NCBI GenBank assembly: GCA_002427885.1
Contig: DIZI01000009.1
Span: 1 to 64,000 of the forward strand
DNA from: Paludibacter sp. UBA6032
GTDB taxonomy: Bacteria > Bacteroidota > Bacteroidia > Bacteroidales > Paludibacteraceae
Reading direction: 5' to 3'
Length of the DNA: 64,000 nucleotides
In this document: piece by piece, positions 43,045 to 53,499 of the stretch
Position numbering within the stretch: position 1 is the stretch's first letter
Layout of the letters: every line of letters begins with the position of its first letter
Notes under the pieces: model-generated
Databases searched by the model: none
What the model saw: only the letters and a program-made list of their open reading frames with translations
Told to the model about the DNA's origin: nothing
Made by a program: the position numbers and the translations under genes

Positions 43045-43917
43045 ATGTTTTATATTTTGTACGCATTTATCTGGCTCATCACCTGGCTACCTCTCAGGGT
43101 ATTATATCTTTTTTCCGATTTTTTCTATCTGATTATTTATTATTTAGCAGGTTATAGAAAAAAAGTTGTTCGTTCGAATCTGGAAAATTCCTTTCCCCAA
43201 AAAACAAAAAAAGAAATACTTCGGATTGAACGACGTTTCTACCGTTACTTTTGCGATTTGTTCGTGGAAACTTTGTATGAAATGCACATGAGTAAGAAAG
43301 AAGTACTCAGGCGTATTGATTTGGGGAATGTAGAACCTATTCTGGAACAATACAGAAAAGGAAAAAGTGTGATGCTGATGACGGCTCATTATGGAAACTG
43401 GGAATGGGCTTCGGCTCTCTCACTGGTATTGCCAAAAGAAAGTCCGCTTCACAGCATTTACAAACAGTTGAAAAGTAAAAGCTTTGATAATTTAATGTTT
43501 GAATTACGTTCCAAATTCACCGGTGGAAATATAGAAAAGAAAGATCTTTTGCGAACCATGGTACGCATGAAAAATGAAGGCGTAGTTGCCATGTTTGGAA
43601 TGATTTCAGATCAAACTCCAACCGGGAACAGCATACATTACTGGACTCAGTTTCTAAATCAGGATACCCCGGTGTTGTTGGGTACCGAACAATTAGCAAA
43701 AAAGTTTGATTATCCTGTTTTTTATCTACATATTAACAGAACAAAAAGAGGCTATTATAAATGTGAGTATCACACGGTAACTTTAGACCCGAAACAGACA
43801 GCTGAATTTGAAATAACCGAAAATTATATGCGAATATTGGAAAAGGAAATTGAGGCGGCTCCGGAATATTGGCTTTGGACACACCGACGTTGGAAATATC
43901 AGCGAGATAATTCATAG
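43045..43917 (+). CDS. lysophospholipid/lipid A acyltransferase (LpxL/HtrB family)
   Basis: A 290-residue membrane-anchored acyltransferase. An N-terminal hydrophobic segment (about 1-32) is followed by the LpxL-type catalytic motif TAHYGNWEW (H and E four residues apart), a middle SDQTPTGNSIHYWTQFLNQDTPVLLGTE-type block, and a C-terminal PEYWLWTHRRWK. The family adds secondary acyl chains to lipid A at the inner membrane. The downstream GT2 gene follows after 76 bases on the same strand, so a shared role in envelope glycolipid synthesis is plausible. Confidence 0.88.
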   Translation: MFYILYAFIWLITWLPLRVLYLFSDFFYLIIYYLAGYRKKVVRSNLENSFPQKTKKEILRIERRFYRYFCDLFVETLYEMHMSKKEVLRRIDLGNVEPILEQYRKGKSVMLMTAHYGNWEWASALSLVLPKESPLHSIYKQLKSKSFDNLMFELRSKFTGGNIEKKDLLRTMVRMKNEGVVAMFGMISDQTPTGNSIHYWTQFLNQDTPVLLGTEQLAKKFDYPVFYLHINRTKRGYYKCEYHTVTLDPKQTAEFEITENYMRILEKEIEAAPEYWLWTHRRWKYQRDNS

Positions 43918-43993
43918 TTTTTGCTCAATATATTTCAATTTTACTTAATTATAAAAATTGTCCAACTTATCAATTCAACGCAAAATCACAGCA

Positions 43994-45013
43994 ATGTCTA
44001 CAGCTATTGTCATATTAAACTGGAATGGAGAAAAATATCTGCAACAGTTTCTTCCTATTTTAATAAAGAATACTTCACTTCCTGAAGTGCAGATTATTGT
44101 TGCTGATAATGCATCTACCGATACTTCATTAGAAGTTTTGAAAAATAAATTCCCGGCAATAAAAACGATTGTTTTCGATAAAAATTATGGTTTTGCCGAA
44201 GGATATAATAAGGCATTAGCACAAGTTACAGCCGATTATTATGTTTTGTTGAATTCGGACGTGGAAGTTACGGTGCATTGGTTGGAGCCACTGACAGAGT
44301 ATATGAACAACAATGAAAATGTTGCTGCCTGCCAACCTAAAATACTGTCTTATAACAGACGATCTCATTTTGAACATGCAGGAGCAGCGGGAGGATTTAT
44401 TGATCATTTCGGATTTCCGTTTTGCAGGGGAAGAGTCTTGGGATTTGCAGAAGAAGATAAAGGACAATATAATAGTATTGCAGATGTATTCTGGGCAACC
44501 GGTGCCTGTCTGATGGTTCGTGCTGACGTTTTTTGGAAAGTGGGTGGTCTGGACGGTGACTTCTTTGCCCACATGGAAGAAATTGATTTATGTTGGCGCC
44601 TTAAAAACAGAGGGTACAGGATAGTATGTATTCCCGGGAGCACGGTTTTTCATATTGGTGGAGGAACCTTACATGTAGAAAGTCCACATAAAACTTATCT
44701 GAATTTTAGAAATAACTTGTTGTTATTGTATAAAAATCTACCGGATAATTTGCTGAAAAAGATAATGCTGTCGCGTTTTTTCTTTGATTATGTAGCAGCT
44801 TTTCAATTATTTATTACCGGTAAACCACTCAATGCGTTTAGTGTATTTAAAGCCAGAAGAGACTATCATCGTTTACGTTCGAATTTTACAGAAAAACGAA
44901 AAGAAAATATCTTATATACAACAAATGCTGATATTTCGGAAATCATTCAGAAAAGTATTATTTTTAATTATTATCTAAAAGGAAAGAAAACTTTTACTTC
45001 GCTTATGAATTAA
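43994..45013 (+). CDS. family 2 glycosyltransferase
   Basis: The ATG at 43994 (MSTAIVILNWNGEKYLQQF) is chosen because the family begins exactly there; an upstream in-frame start adds 12 unrelated residues. The 339-residue GT-A fold enzyme has VILNWNGEKYL, IIVADNASTDTS, LLNSDVEV as the metal-binding DxD equivalent, and FFAHMEEIDLCWRLKNRGYRI. It resembles rhamnosyltransferase-type GT2 enzymes that build surface glycans; the sugar cannot be read from the sequence. It ends at a terminator shared with nrdJ. Confidence 0.9.
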   Translation: MSTAIVILNWNGEKYLQQFLPILIKNTSLPEVQIIVADNASTDTSLEVLKNKFPAIKTIVFDKNYGFAEGYNKALAQVTADYYVLLNSDVEVTVHWLEPLTEYMNNNENVAACQPKILSYNRRSHFEHAGAAGGFIDHFGFPFCRGRVLGFAEEDKGQYNSIADVFWATGACLMVRADVFWKVGGLDGDFFAHMEEIDLCWRLKNRGYRIVCIPGSTVFHIGGGTLHVESPHKTYLNFRNNLLLLYKNLPDNLLKKIMLSRFFFDYVAAFQLFITGKPLNAFSVFKARRDYHRLRSNFTEKRKENILYTTNADISEIIQKSIIFNYYLKGKKTFTSLMN

Positions 45014-45035
45014 TTCCTTCTAGAAATAAAAAAAA

Positions 45036-45062
45036 ACGAGTCATTTCCGACTCGTTTTTTTT
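45036..45062. terminator. bidirectional terminator between GT2 and nrdJ
   Basis: AACGAGTC, loop atttcc, GACTCGTT flanked by A and T runs on the two sides. Confidence 0.9.
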
Positions 45063-45073
45063 ATAAGGGGAGA

Positions 45074-47638
45074 TTATCCACATCTGGAATATCCGCAGTT
45101 TTTGCAGGTCAGACACCCTTCCTGATAAATCAATGATTTTTGTCCACATTCAGGACAGGGTTTTTCATTAATCTGAGTGCCATCAGGGATATATTTTTTC
45201 AATGCACGTTCGACACCAACTTTCCATGTATTAATAGACTCATTATCGAGTTGAAGTCCTGCTACCAGTTTAATAACCTGATCAATTGGCATTCCGTAAC
45301 GTAAAACGCCTGAAATCAGTTTGGCATAATTCCAGAATTCTTTATCAAATTTGTGCGATAAGCCTTCTACAGTTGTTTTATACCCCCGTTTATTGGCAAA
45401 TTGAAAGTCATATCGTTTATTCCCGTTTTCATCAATGGTTTTAATTATCTTACCTTCGGTAACAGTCTTCGGTAGTAGGATTCCTTCTTCATCATCGGCA
45501 AGTCCTGTAAAAATTTCGTAAGGGCGATCATTGGAAAGACCTACAAATGCGATCCATTTATCTTTTGCATTTTGGAACCGAACCACATCGCAATTTAATT
45601 CCTTAGGGCGTATCAAATGATTTTCATCGTATGGAAAGCAGATAGTCTTTTCATCTTTTTTATCTTCTTTCTTGTCTTCCACGGCAATTAAAACCCCCGA
45701 ACGCGATCCATCCCGATATACCGTTGCCCCTTTACAACCACAACGCCATGCTTCTTCGTATAATTTTCCAACCAGTTCTTCGGTAGCATCACTGGGTAAA
45801 TTAATCGTTACACTTATCGAGTGATCCACCCATTTCTGAATTTTACCCTGCATTTGAACCTTCTTCAACCAATCGACATCATTTGCTGTGGCTTTGTAAT
45901 AAGGTGATTTGGCAACGAGTTCTTCAATTTCTTCCTTTGTATAATGTTTTGTAGTAGGATAGTTGTTCGCTTCCATCCAGGTTACAAATTTATGATGAAA
46001 AACAAGGTATTCTTCCCATGAATCATTTTTTTCATCTACAAAATCGACATGTACATTTTTATCATTTGGATTTACTTTGCGTCTACGGGTATAAACCGGC
46101 ATAAAAATCGGTTCAATTCCCGATGTGGTTTGTGTCATAATGCTGGTTGTTCCGGTAGGAGCAATGGTCAGGCAAGCAATATTTCTGCGGCCATATTTTA
46201 CCATATCATTGTATAATTCAGGATCCGCATCCCGTAATCGTTGAATATACGGATTGTGTTCCTCGCGTTTTGCATCGTATACAGTAAAGGCTCCACGTTC
46301 CTTAGCCATTGTTACAGATGAGCGGTAGGCAGCCAAAGCAACCGTTTTGTGCACTTCTTCTGAAAAATCTGTCGCATCATCGGTTCCATAACGGAAACCA
46401 AGTGCTGCCAGCATATCCCCTTCAGCGGTTGTACCAACACCGGTACGACGACCCTGAGATGTTTTAATCTTGATCTTTTCCCAAAGTTGAAACTCCGTAC
46501 TTTTAATAACATCATCTTCCGGGTCAGTTTGGATTTTATCAATAATTTTATCAATTTTCTCCATTTCAAGGTCAATAATATCATCCATAATACGTTGAGC
46601 CAGGCCTACGTGTTGTTGGAATAATACAAAATCGAAAGTTGCTTCGGGTTTAAAAGGATTATTGACATATGAGTATAAATTGATGGCTAATAACCGGCAA
46701 CTATCGTATGGACAAAGTGGAATTTCACCGCACGGATTTGTAGAAACTGTTTTATAACCTAAGTCAGCATAGCAATCAGGAACCGATTCGCGAATAATAG
46801 TATCCCAAAAAAGGATACCGGGTTCGGCCGATTTCCATGCATTGTGTACAATTTTACTCCAAATCGTGTTGGCATCCACTTCTTTTTTATACCAGGGATC
46901 TTTCGATAATATCGGGTATTGTTGGATATATGGACGGTTATTAATCGCCGCTTCCATAAAATCATCGTGTAATTTAACCGAGATATTGGCACCTGTTACT
47001 TTTCCTGACTCCAACTTTGCATCAATAAATGATTCGGAGTCAGGGTGTTTGATTGAAACACTGAGCATCAACGCACCCCGCCGTCCATCCTGAGCGACTT
47101 CACGCGTTGAATTGGAATAACGTTCCATAAAAGGGACAATTCCGGTAGAAGTAAGCGCTGAGTTTTTAACCGGTGAACCTTTGGGGCGAATGTGTGAAAG
47201 ATCATGCCCAACGCCTCCACGACGTTTCATTAATTGAACCTGTTCTTCATCAATTTTAATTATGGCACCATACGAGTCGGAATCTGCGTCGAAACCAATT
47301 ACAAAACAATTGGAAAGTGAAGCAACCTGAAAATTGTTTCCAATACCGGTCATTGGACTTCCTTGAGGTACAATGTATTTGAAATTACGGAATAACTCAA
47401 AAAGTTCATCCTCTGATAGTGGATTTGGATATTTCTTCTCAATTCTGGCAATTTCTTTTGCCAATCGACGATGCATATCGTCTGGAGTTAATTCATATGT
47501 ATTTCCATAAGAATCTTTTAAAGCATATTTAGTTGCCCAAACTTTAGTTGCAAGATCATCACCTTTGAAATAATCGAGCGAAGCATCGTTTATCTCTTGA
47601 GCAGTATAGGTGATTTTCTCTTCAGTAAATAAATTCAT
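45074..47638 (-). CDS. nrdJ: adenosylcobalamin-dependent (class II) ribonucleotide reductase
   Basis: An 854-residue class II reductase. It has the first active-site cysteine in ASLSNCFVIG, a glycine-rich MKRRGGVGHDLSHIRPKGSPV, the radical and catalytic region NPCGEIPLCPYDSCRLLAINL, and TIAPTGTTSIM. The C-terminus is a zinc-ribbon-like tail with cysteines in CPECGQKSL and CLTCKNCGYSRCG that would re-reduce the active site. It makes dNDPs using vitamin B12, independent of oxygen. The upstream region 47639-47929 is AT-rich; I found no cobalamin riboswitch core there. The gene appears monocistronic. Confidence 0.95.
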   Translation of the reverse strand: MNLFTEEKITYTAQEINDASLDYFKGDDLATKVWATKYALKDSYGNTYELTPDDMHRRLAKEIARIEKKYPNPLSEDELFELFRNFKYIVPQGSPMTGIGNNFQVASLSNCFVIGFDADSDSYGAIIKIDEEQVQLMKRRGGVGHDLSHIRPKGSPVKNSALTSTGIVPFMERYSNSTREVAQDGRRGALMLSVSIKHPDSESFIDAKLESGKVTGANISVKLHDDFMEAAINNRPYIQQYPILSKDPWYKKEVDANTIWSKIVHNAWKSAEPGILFWDTIIRESVPDCYADLGYKTVSTNPCGEIPLCPYDSCRLLAINLYSYVNNPFKPEATFDFVLFQQHVGLAQRIMDDIIDLEMEKIDKIIDKIQTDPEDDVIKSTEFQLWEKIKIKTSQGRRTGVGTTAEGDMLAALGFRYGTDDATDFSEEVHKTVALAAYRSSVTMAKERGAFTVYDAKREEHNPYIQRLRDADPELYNDMVKYGRRNIACLTIAPTGTTSIMTQTTSGIEPIFMPVYTRRRKVNPNDKNVHVDFVDEKNDSWEEYLVFHHKFVTWMEANNYPTTKHYTKEEIEELVAKSPYYKATANDVDWLKKVQMQGKIQKWVDHSISVTINLPSDATEELVGKLYEEAWRCGCKGATVYRDGSRSGVLIAVEDKKEDKKDEKTICFPYDENHLIRPKELNCDVVRFQNAKDKWIAFVGLSNDRPYEIFTGLADDEEGILLPKTVTEGKIIKTIDENGNKRYDFQFANKRGYKTTVEGLSHKFDKEFWNYAKLISGVLRYGMPIDQVIKLVAGLQLDNESINTWKVGVERALKKYIPDGTQINEKPCPECGQKSLIYQEGCLTCKNCGYSRCG

Positions 47639-47929
47639 AATAGGATTGTTGTAAGAGTTTTATGTTTTGGTTATCTATATGTAAAATGAGATTACAATGT
47701 TAGGCATTTATTTTAAAATATCCAATATTTATTATTAGTTTTTATTACCAAAAATAAAAGTTTCCCAAATTAAAATTCAATATATTGTAAATCTGTAATA
47801 TACAAAAATTATTTTTCAAAAATATTTCCGAAAAATAAAATTCATATCTAATAACAAAAAACGAATAAGAAAAGTTTATAGGGAATAAAAATGTCACAAA
47901 GGAATGAAAAAAGTGACAAAACGAAAGAC

Positions 47930-49021
47930 TTAAAGAAATATTTCACCATTTTCGACCCGAAAAATAGTTGCTTCCTGTTCTAATTGTTGTAAAATTAAAT
48001 CTAAATGTTCGCGGTTGGTGTCCGTAATGAAAATTTGACCGAAGGTTTCACCTGAAACTAATTCAACAATCTGTTTCACGCGAATAGAATCAAGCTTATC
48101 AAAAATGTCATCGAGTAGGAGTAAAGGGGATAATTTATGTGTACGTTTTAGAAAATCGAATTGAGCTAATTTTAAAGAAATCAAGTATGTTTTGTTTTGT
48201 CCCTGAGAACCGACACGTTTTATCGGAAAGCCATCCAGTAGCATTTCCAACTCATCTTTGTGGATTCCCTGAGTTGAATAGCCAAGCAAACGGTCACGCT
48301 CACGGGTTGCCAACATTCGTTCTTTAATATCATGCTCATCATGTTGTGAATGATAACTCAAACTGATTTTTTCGTTTCCTTTTGAAATATAGGTATAGAA
48401 GTTTTGAAAAATAGGAATAAATTCATCAATAAATAGTTTACGTTGTGTATAAATATAACTACCATACAAAGCCATTTGTTCTTCCCAAATATCTAATAAT
48501 GAATTGTCAACATTTGTTTCGAGCTTGAGCAGTGCATTGCGTTGCTTGAGCGCATTATTGTATTGCAACAGCTGATTGAGATAGTTTTTGTTAAATTGTG
48601 ATATTACCCCATCTATAAATTTTCTGCGTTCGTCACTTCCCTGTGATATTAATTCAGAATCATCCGGTGACACCATTACCAATGGTAATAGCCCGATATG
48701 ATCGGAAAGACGTTCATATTCTTTTTTATTTCTTTTAAATTGTTTCTTTTGACGATGTTTCATACCACAATAGATGTCTTCTGTTGAATCACCTACCGAG
48801 TATTTTCCCTGAATTAATGCAAAATCGGCTTCGTGGAGGATATTTTGGGAATCAATTGAATTGGAGTGGCTTTTGCAAAAGGATAGAAAATAGATCGCAT
48901 CTAAAATATTCGTTTTCCCCATCCCGTTATTACCGATAAAGCAATTAATTTTAGGTGAAAAAACCAGTTCAGCTTCACGGATATTTTTATAATTAAGTAT
49001 GGACAGGGTATTTAGATGCAT
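47930..49021 (-). CDS. recF: DNA replication and repair protein RecF
   Basis: The start is placed at the ATG at 49021 (MHLNTLSILNYKNIREAEL): the promoter at 49047-49076 excludes the earlier in-frame start at 49057. The 363-residue SMC-like ATPase has Walker A in CFIGNNGMGKTN, a signature-type QGQNKTYLISLKLAQ and Walker B in LLLLDDIFDKLD. RecF loads RecA at gapped DNA with RecO and RecR. It is alone here and not in a dnaA-dnaN-recF-gyrB cluster, which is usual for Bacteroidota. Confidence 0.93.
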   Translation of the reverse strand: MHLNTLSILNYKNIREAELVFSPKINCFIGNNGMGKTNILDAIYFLSFCKSHSNSIDSQNILHEADFALIQGKYSVGDSTEDIYCGMKHRQKKQFKRNKKEYERLSDHIGLLPLVMVSPDDSELISQGSDERRKFIDGVISQFNKNYLNQLLQYNNALKQRNALLKLETNVDNSLLDIWEEQMALYGSYIYTQRKLFIDEFIPIFQNFYTYISKGNEKISLSYHSQHDEHDIKERMLATRERDRLLGYSTQGIHKDELEMLLDGFPIKRVGSQGQNKTYLISLKLAQFDFLKRTHKLSPLLLLDDIFDKLDSIRVKQIVELVSGETFGQIFITDTNREHLDLILQQLEQEATIFRVENGEIFL

Positions 49022-49046
49022 GAAACTGAGGATTAATTTACTCATG

Positions 49047-49076
49047 CAAATGTACATATTTTTTGGGCACCCGCAA
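49047..49076 (-). promoter_or_regulatory. complete Bacteroidota promoter for recF
   Basis: On the minus strand, TTG (49076-49074), a 19-base spacer and TACATTTG (49054-49047) match the consensus. The -7 box is 25 bases before the ATG at 49021. The rest of 49077-49459 is AT-rich, with a possible -7 box TAATTTTG at 49392-49399 for maeB and nothing else visible. Confidence 0.7.
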
Positions 49077-49459
49077 TATTTTCATCCCTTACATATTCTA
49101 ATTATGATTTAATATTTATTCTGATTATTGTTTAGTAAATTCATCAATTTGTTAAACAAAATAATTTCATTTAAAAAACACGCAGAATTTCGTAAATAAT
49201 TTCTTAATGTTGTAACTTTGTAGTATAATTTTAAAAGAATACATGACTTGTCATTAGGCATAAAGTTGGAAAATATTTTAAAGATTCCAACGTTTCATCA
49301 TATTTTTAATTACTTACTGAACTGCCATTATTTAAAATAGACAATATACACAAATTACGATAAATTAGTTTCATATTGATATTTTTATTTGTAATTTTGC
49401 GACAAATTCTAAAAATAATAACACATATACTATATATTTTATTTTTTAATTGATTAATT

Positions 49460-51805
49460 ATGGCAAAAGTAACACGAGAAGAAGCTCTTCTCTATCATTC
49501 ACAAGGGAAACCCGGAAAAATTGAGGTAGTACCCACAAAACCCTACAGTTCTCAACGCGATTTATCTCTTGCTTATTCTCCCGGAGTTGCTGAACCCTGT
49601 TTAGAAATTGAAAAAGATCCTGATACAGCTTATGATTACACGTCGAAAGGTAATTTAGTTGCCGTAATTTCAAACGGTACAGCAGTTCTTGGACTCGGGA
49701 ATATTGGAGCCTTAGCCGGAAAACCTGTAATGGAAGGAAAAGGTTTGTTATTTAAAATATTTGCCGGTATCGATGTATTTGATATTGAGGTAAATGAAAC
49801 AGATCCAGAGAAATTTATACAAGTCGTTAAAGCCATTGCACCAACCTTTGGGGGCATCAACCTCGAAGACATAAAAGCTCCGGAATGTTTTGAAATTGAA
49901 GAGCGTTTGAAAGCCGAACTGGATATTCCACTGATGCACGACGATCAACACGGTACTGCAATTATTTCTTCGGCAGGATTATTAAATGCGCTCGAACTTG
50001 TCGGAAAGAAAATTGAAGATGTGAAAATTGTGGTGAACGGGGCGGGAGCGGCTGCCAATTCATGTACCCAACTATATATGATGCTGGGTGCGAAATTGGA
50101 GAATATCGTTATGGTCGATTCCAAAGGTGTGATTAACATGCAACGTACCGATTTGAACTCGCGTAAAAAACCATTTGCAACTACCAGGACCATTACAACA
50201 TTAGCAGAAGCCGTTAAAGATTGTGATGTGTTTTTAGGATTGTCAATTGCCGGAGTGCTTACTAAGGAAATGGTTCAAACAATGAATGAAAACCCGATTG
50301 TTTTTGCTTTAGCCAATCCAAATCCGGAAATATCGTATGATGATGCTATTGCCGCCCGAAAGGATATTATTTTTGCTACAGGCCGTTCCGATTATCCGAA
50401 CCAAATAAACAATGTACTGGGATTTCCTTATATTTTCAGAGGTGCGTTGGATGTTCGGGCAAAATGCATCAACGAAGAAATGAAACTTGCGGCAGTACTT
50501 GCTATTGCAGAATTGACTAAACAGGCTGTACCTGATGTTGTTAATGCTGCTTATAATTTAAAACGTATTACTTTTGGACGTAATTATATTATTCCAAAAC
50601 CATTAGACCCCCGCTTGTTAACTATCGTGGCACCGGCTGTTGCAAAAGCAGCAATGGATTCGGGTGTAGCTCGCAAAGAAATTGCAAATTGGGATACTTA
50701 TCGTGATAAATTACGTGAAATGATGGGTAGTGACAATAAGATGTTACGCCGTTTTTATGATGAAGCCCGTCAAAATCCAAAACGTGTGGTTTTCTCCGAA
50801 TCGAATCACATTAATATGCTTAAAGCTGCCGAAGCTGCACTTGCAGACGGAATTTGTTTCCCGGTATTGTTAGGTAACGAAGAAAAAATAGCGAGTCTGG
50901 CTAAAGAAAATGATATTGATTTAACCGGAATTGAAATCGTAAACATGCGTCACGACCGGGAAGAAGAACGTCGGGTGGAATATGCAAAAATTCTTACAGA
51001 AAAACGCAGCCGCGAAGGAATGACTTACGACGAGGCCTACGAAAAAATGTACGAGCGTAATTATTTTGGTATGATGATGGTTGAAACAGGTGATGCAGAT
51101 GCATTGATCACCGGGGTTTATACCAAATATGCCGATTCGATTCAGGCTGCTAAAGATGTCATTGGATTGCGGGAAGGATTACAGTTTATGGCCGCCATGC
51201 ATATCGTGAATACTAAAAAGGGCACTTTCTTCCTGGCAGATACCTTGTTCAATCGTCACCCATGTACCGATGCATTGATAGATATTGCTAAACTGACTCA
51301 CGACACGGTAAAATTCTTTGCTCACGAACCGGTAATGGCTATGTTATCTTATTCAAACTTTGGATCTGACAAACAAGGAAGTCCTGCCAGTGTACACCAG
51401 GTAGTTGAAACATTGCATAGAACCTATCCGGATATGGTTGTTGATGGTGAGATGCAGGTGACCTTTGCCTTGAACAAAGAATTGCGGGATCAAAAATATC
51501 CGTTCTCTAAATTAGCCGGCAAAAATGTGAATACATTGATTTTCCCAAATTTGAGCTCTGCGAATACTGCTTACAAAATGCTTTTGGAAATGGGACTTGC
51601 CGAGTCAATCGGACCAATTCAAATGGGATTAAATAAACCGGTTCATATTCTGGATGTTGAAAGTTCTGTTCGTGACATTGTGAATATGACCGCTATCGCT
51701 GTGTTGGATGCTATTGTTGAAGAACAAATCAGCATCAACAACCTTGATAGAATAGGACAAGTGACCCGAGAATCTTTAAAGGAAAAGGTTGTCACCAAGT
51801 GCTGA
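49460..51805 (+). CDS. maeB: NADP-dependent malic enzyme with C-terminal phosphotransacetylase-like domain
   Basis: A 781-residue MaeB-type protein. Residues 1-425 are the malic enzyme: YSPGVAEPCLEI, the Tyr/Lys region, ECFEIEERL, MHDDQHGTAII and the Rossmann motif VVNGAGAAANSC. Residues about 430-775 resemble phosphotransacetylase (RVVFSESNHINMLKAAEAAL, ALITGVYTKYADSI, DGEMQVTFALN) but in such fusions this part is regulatory, binding acetyl-CoA. It decarboxylates malate to pyruvate with NADP reduction. Gene length is normal and it is followed by a strong terminator. Confidence 0.95.
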   Translation: MAKVTREEALLYHSQGKPGKIEVVPTKPYSSQRDLSLAYSPGVAEPCLEIEKDPDTAYDYTSKGNLVAVISNGTAVLGLGNIGALAGKPVMEGKGLLFKIFAGIDVFDIEVNETDPEKFIQVVKAIAPTFGGINLEDIKAPECFEIEERLKAELDIPLMHDDQHGTAIISSAGLLNALELVGKKIEDVKIVVNGAGAAANSCTQLYMMLGAKLENIVMVDSKGVINMQRTDLNSRKKPFATTRTITTLAEAVKDCDVFLGLSIAGVLTKEMVQTMNENPIVFALANPNPEISYDDAIAARKDIIFATGRSDYPNQINNVLGFPYIFRGALDVRAKCINEEMKLAAVLAIAELTKQAVPDVVNAAYNLKRITFGRNYIIPKPLDPRLLTIVAPAVAKAAMDSGVARKEIANWDTYRDKLREMMGSDNKMLRRFYDEARQNPKRVVFSESNHINMLKAAEAALADGICFPVLLGNEEKIASLAKENDIDLTGIEIVNMRHDREEERRVEYAKILTEKRSREGMTYDEAYEKMYERNYFGMMMVETGDADALITGVYTKYADSIQAAKDVIGLREGLQFMAAMHIVNTKKGTFFLADTLFNRHPCTDALIDIAKLTHDTVKFFAHEPVMAMLSYSNFGSDKQGSPASVHQVVETLHRTYPDMVVDGEMQVTFALNKELRDQKYPFSKLAGKNVNTLIFPNLSSANTAYKMLLEMGLAESIGPIQMGLNKPVHILDVESSVRDIVNMTAIAVLDAIVEEQISINNLDRIGQVTRESLKEKVVTKC

Positions 51806-51818
51806 TATTGTTTTGAAT

Positions 51819-51859
51819 AAAAAAAGTTCTGCTCCTAAAAACGGCAGAACTTTTTTTTT
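51819..51859 (+). terminator. terminator after maeB
   Basis: AAAAAGTTCTGC, loop, GCAGAACTTTTT with a nine-base T-run. The remaining 51860-52137 is AT-rich without a gene. Confidence 0.9.
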
Positions 51860-52137
51860 GTTCTTTATGCCATTCATGTCTTATTTTCCCATTGTATGCT
51901 TAAATTTATTCGACGTTTTTTACGTTAAATAATACAAACAAAAATATTCGGTATTTATTATACTTTATCTGCAATATGCCAGCCCGATATTGACAGATTA
52001 ATGATAGAAAAGATTTAAGTATTTCAAATACTGCATTAAATGAACATTTAAAATAAATTGTTTTTTTTATACCTTACAAAAAAAGATTTGAATTCAGCAT
52101 CTTCATTATTCCAATAAATAAAGAATGTTGGCTTTTA

Positions 52138-52169
52138 TTGTTGTATTTTAAAAAAATAGAGTATATTTG
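52138..52169 (+). promoter_or_regulatory. promoter of the 52215 lipoprotein gene
   Basis: TTGTTG at 52138-52143 lies 18-21 bases before TATATTTG (52162-52169), 45 bases upstream of the start codon. Confidence 0.6.
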
Positions 52170-52214
52170 TATCATAGTTCCAGTTATTATTAATTCTGAC
52201 TAAAAAATGCAATT

Positions 52215-53453
52215 ATGAAAAAAACAATCTTTCTAATTGGGGGAGCCGTAATATTTATGTTTGCTCTCAATTCATGTAAAACAGATACTAATGTGTTAGA
52301 TCTGGACAAGACTTTGAAATTTACCAAATTGACCGTTGAAGAACAAAAAACCAACATTGAACAAAATGCGATTGATCTGGTAAATAAGATGGATGGAATG
52401 CAACAAACCAAAGGATTTGTGGCATTATCGCATTTTGCAACAATGCCTTTTCATTTATCGCAACCGGTTTATGTAATTCCGTTTCGTCAATTGCGTGCTG
52501 ATTTACTGAATAATGATCTAAAAACATTGGATAATTTTAATCGACAAATGAGAGTTGCAAAAAATGTCGGTGATTCAATTTGGGGTGAGTGGAATTGGGA
52601 TAGTAACTACAACCAATTTACATTATCAAAAAACCTTTCAAATACTGCAATTTTTCATTTCCCTTCGGATTCTGCTTCTAATACAAATGATGCTACATTG
52701 ACAATTACCTATGTTGAATCAACCATTGCAGTACCCGATAAAGATCCTGTTGAATATATGCCATCAAGCATTTCAGTGGTGCTGAAAGTTGGTACCACAG
52801 AAGCATTGAAGGCAGCCTTTAGTGGTTCTTATAATGCAGATGCCACACCAACTAAACTTTCTCAAACACTTACGATTGACAAATACAGTTGGAGTGCAGA
52901 TTTATCAAATGACAAAAAGAATGTTTCAGCAACTTATGAATTTAAATATGATACGGAAACATTACTGAAATATCAACTTGGTGCAGCCGGTAATTTTAGT
53001 GAATCTGTTTTAAATGATAGTACCAGTCGTCCACAGGATATAATTACATCCGGATCCATGTATTTCCAGGTATTTAATATCGCGATGCTGGGCGGATTTA
53101 AAGACTTTAAAGCTTTTGGTGATGAAATGGATGTTATCGATGGACAAAAGAACAGTGACAAAGATCGTGTAACGAAACAAGTAGCGGCTATCAACAAATA
53201 CCTGAAGATGTACGCCTATTTTGTGAAGGAAAATCAAAAATTTGCCGATATAGAGTTTTATGTGGTTGAAAAGACTGAAACAGATTACTCTAATTACAAT
53301 TTTAATACAGGACAATATGCTACAATGACTTATTATGATATTCAGCCACGTCTGGTATTAAGTGATGGTTCTAAACAGGATATGGAAACATTTGTCAATA
53401 CAGGATTTGAAGATTTGATCAACAGGTTAAATGAATTGCAACCGATGAACTAA
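52215..53453 (+). CDS. lipoprotein of unknown function
   Basis: A 412-residue protein with a lipoprotein signal (IFMFALNSC). The family is not recognised. The N-terminal 100 residues are helical (TKLTVEEQKTNIEQNAIDLVNKMDGM); the middle (about 110-260) is beta-rich with WGEWNWDSNYNQFTL and long strands typical of periplasmic ligand-binding or adhesin-like folds; the C-terminal part contains a DVIDGQKNSDKDRVTKQVAAINKYLKMYA helix pair and ends in a charged helix. It has its own promoter and terminator. It is convergent with the DUF4249/TonB receptor pair. Confidence 0.7.
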   Translation: MKKTIFLIGGAVIFMFALNSCKTDTNVLDLDKTLKFTKLTVEEQKTNIEQNAIDLVNKMDGMQQTKGFVALSHFATMPFHLSQPVYVIPFRQLRADLLNNDLKTLDNFNRQMRVAKNVGDSIWGEWNWDSNYNQFTLSKNLSNTAIFHFPSDSASNTNDATLTITYVESTIAVPDKDPVEYMPSSISVVLKVGTTEALKAAFSGSYNADATPTKLSQTLTIDKYSWSADLSNDKKNVSATYEFKYDTETLLKYQLGAAGNFSESVLNDSTSRPQDIITSGSMYFQVFNIAMLGGFKDFKAFGDEMDVIDGQKNSDKDRVTKQVAAINKYLKMYAYFVKENQKFADIEFYVVEKTETDYSNYNFNTGQYATMTYYDIQPRLVLSDGSKQDMETFVNTGFEDLINRLNELQPMN

Positions 53454-53465
53454 TTTGCAAATTAT

Positions 53466-53499
53466 AAAAAAAGGAGGAAAGTCATTTTCTCCTTTTTTT
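53466..53499. terminator. terminator between convergent genes
   Basis: AAAAAAGGAG pairs with CTCCTTTTTT around a 14-base loop, with A and T runs on both sides. It touches the stop codon of the minus-strand DUF4249 gene. Confidence 0.75.

Noticed and set aside
47639..47929. Cobalamin riboswitch upstream of the B12-dependent reductase
   Set aside because: I looked for the conserved B12-box core and paired elements on the minus strand and found only AT-rich sequence.
49022..49057. Longer RecF start at 49057
   Set aside because: The extra 12 residues overlap the TACATTTG -7 box, and family members begin with the MxLxxLxIxNYKN pattern found at 49021.
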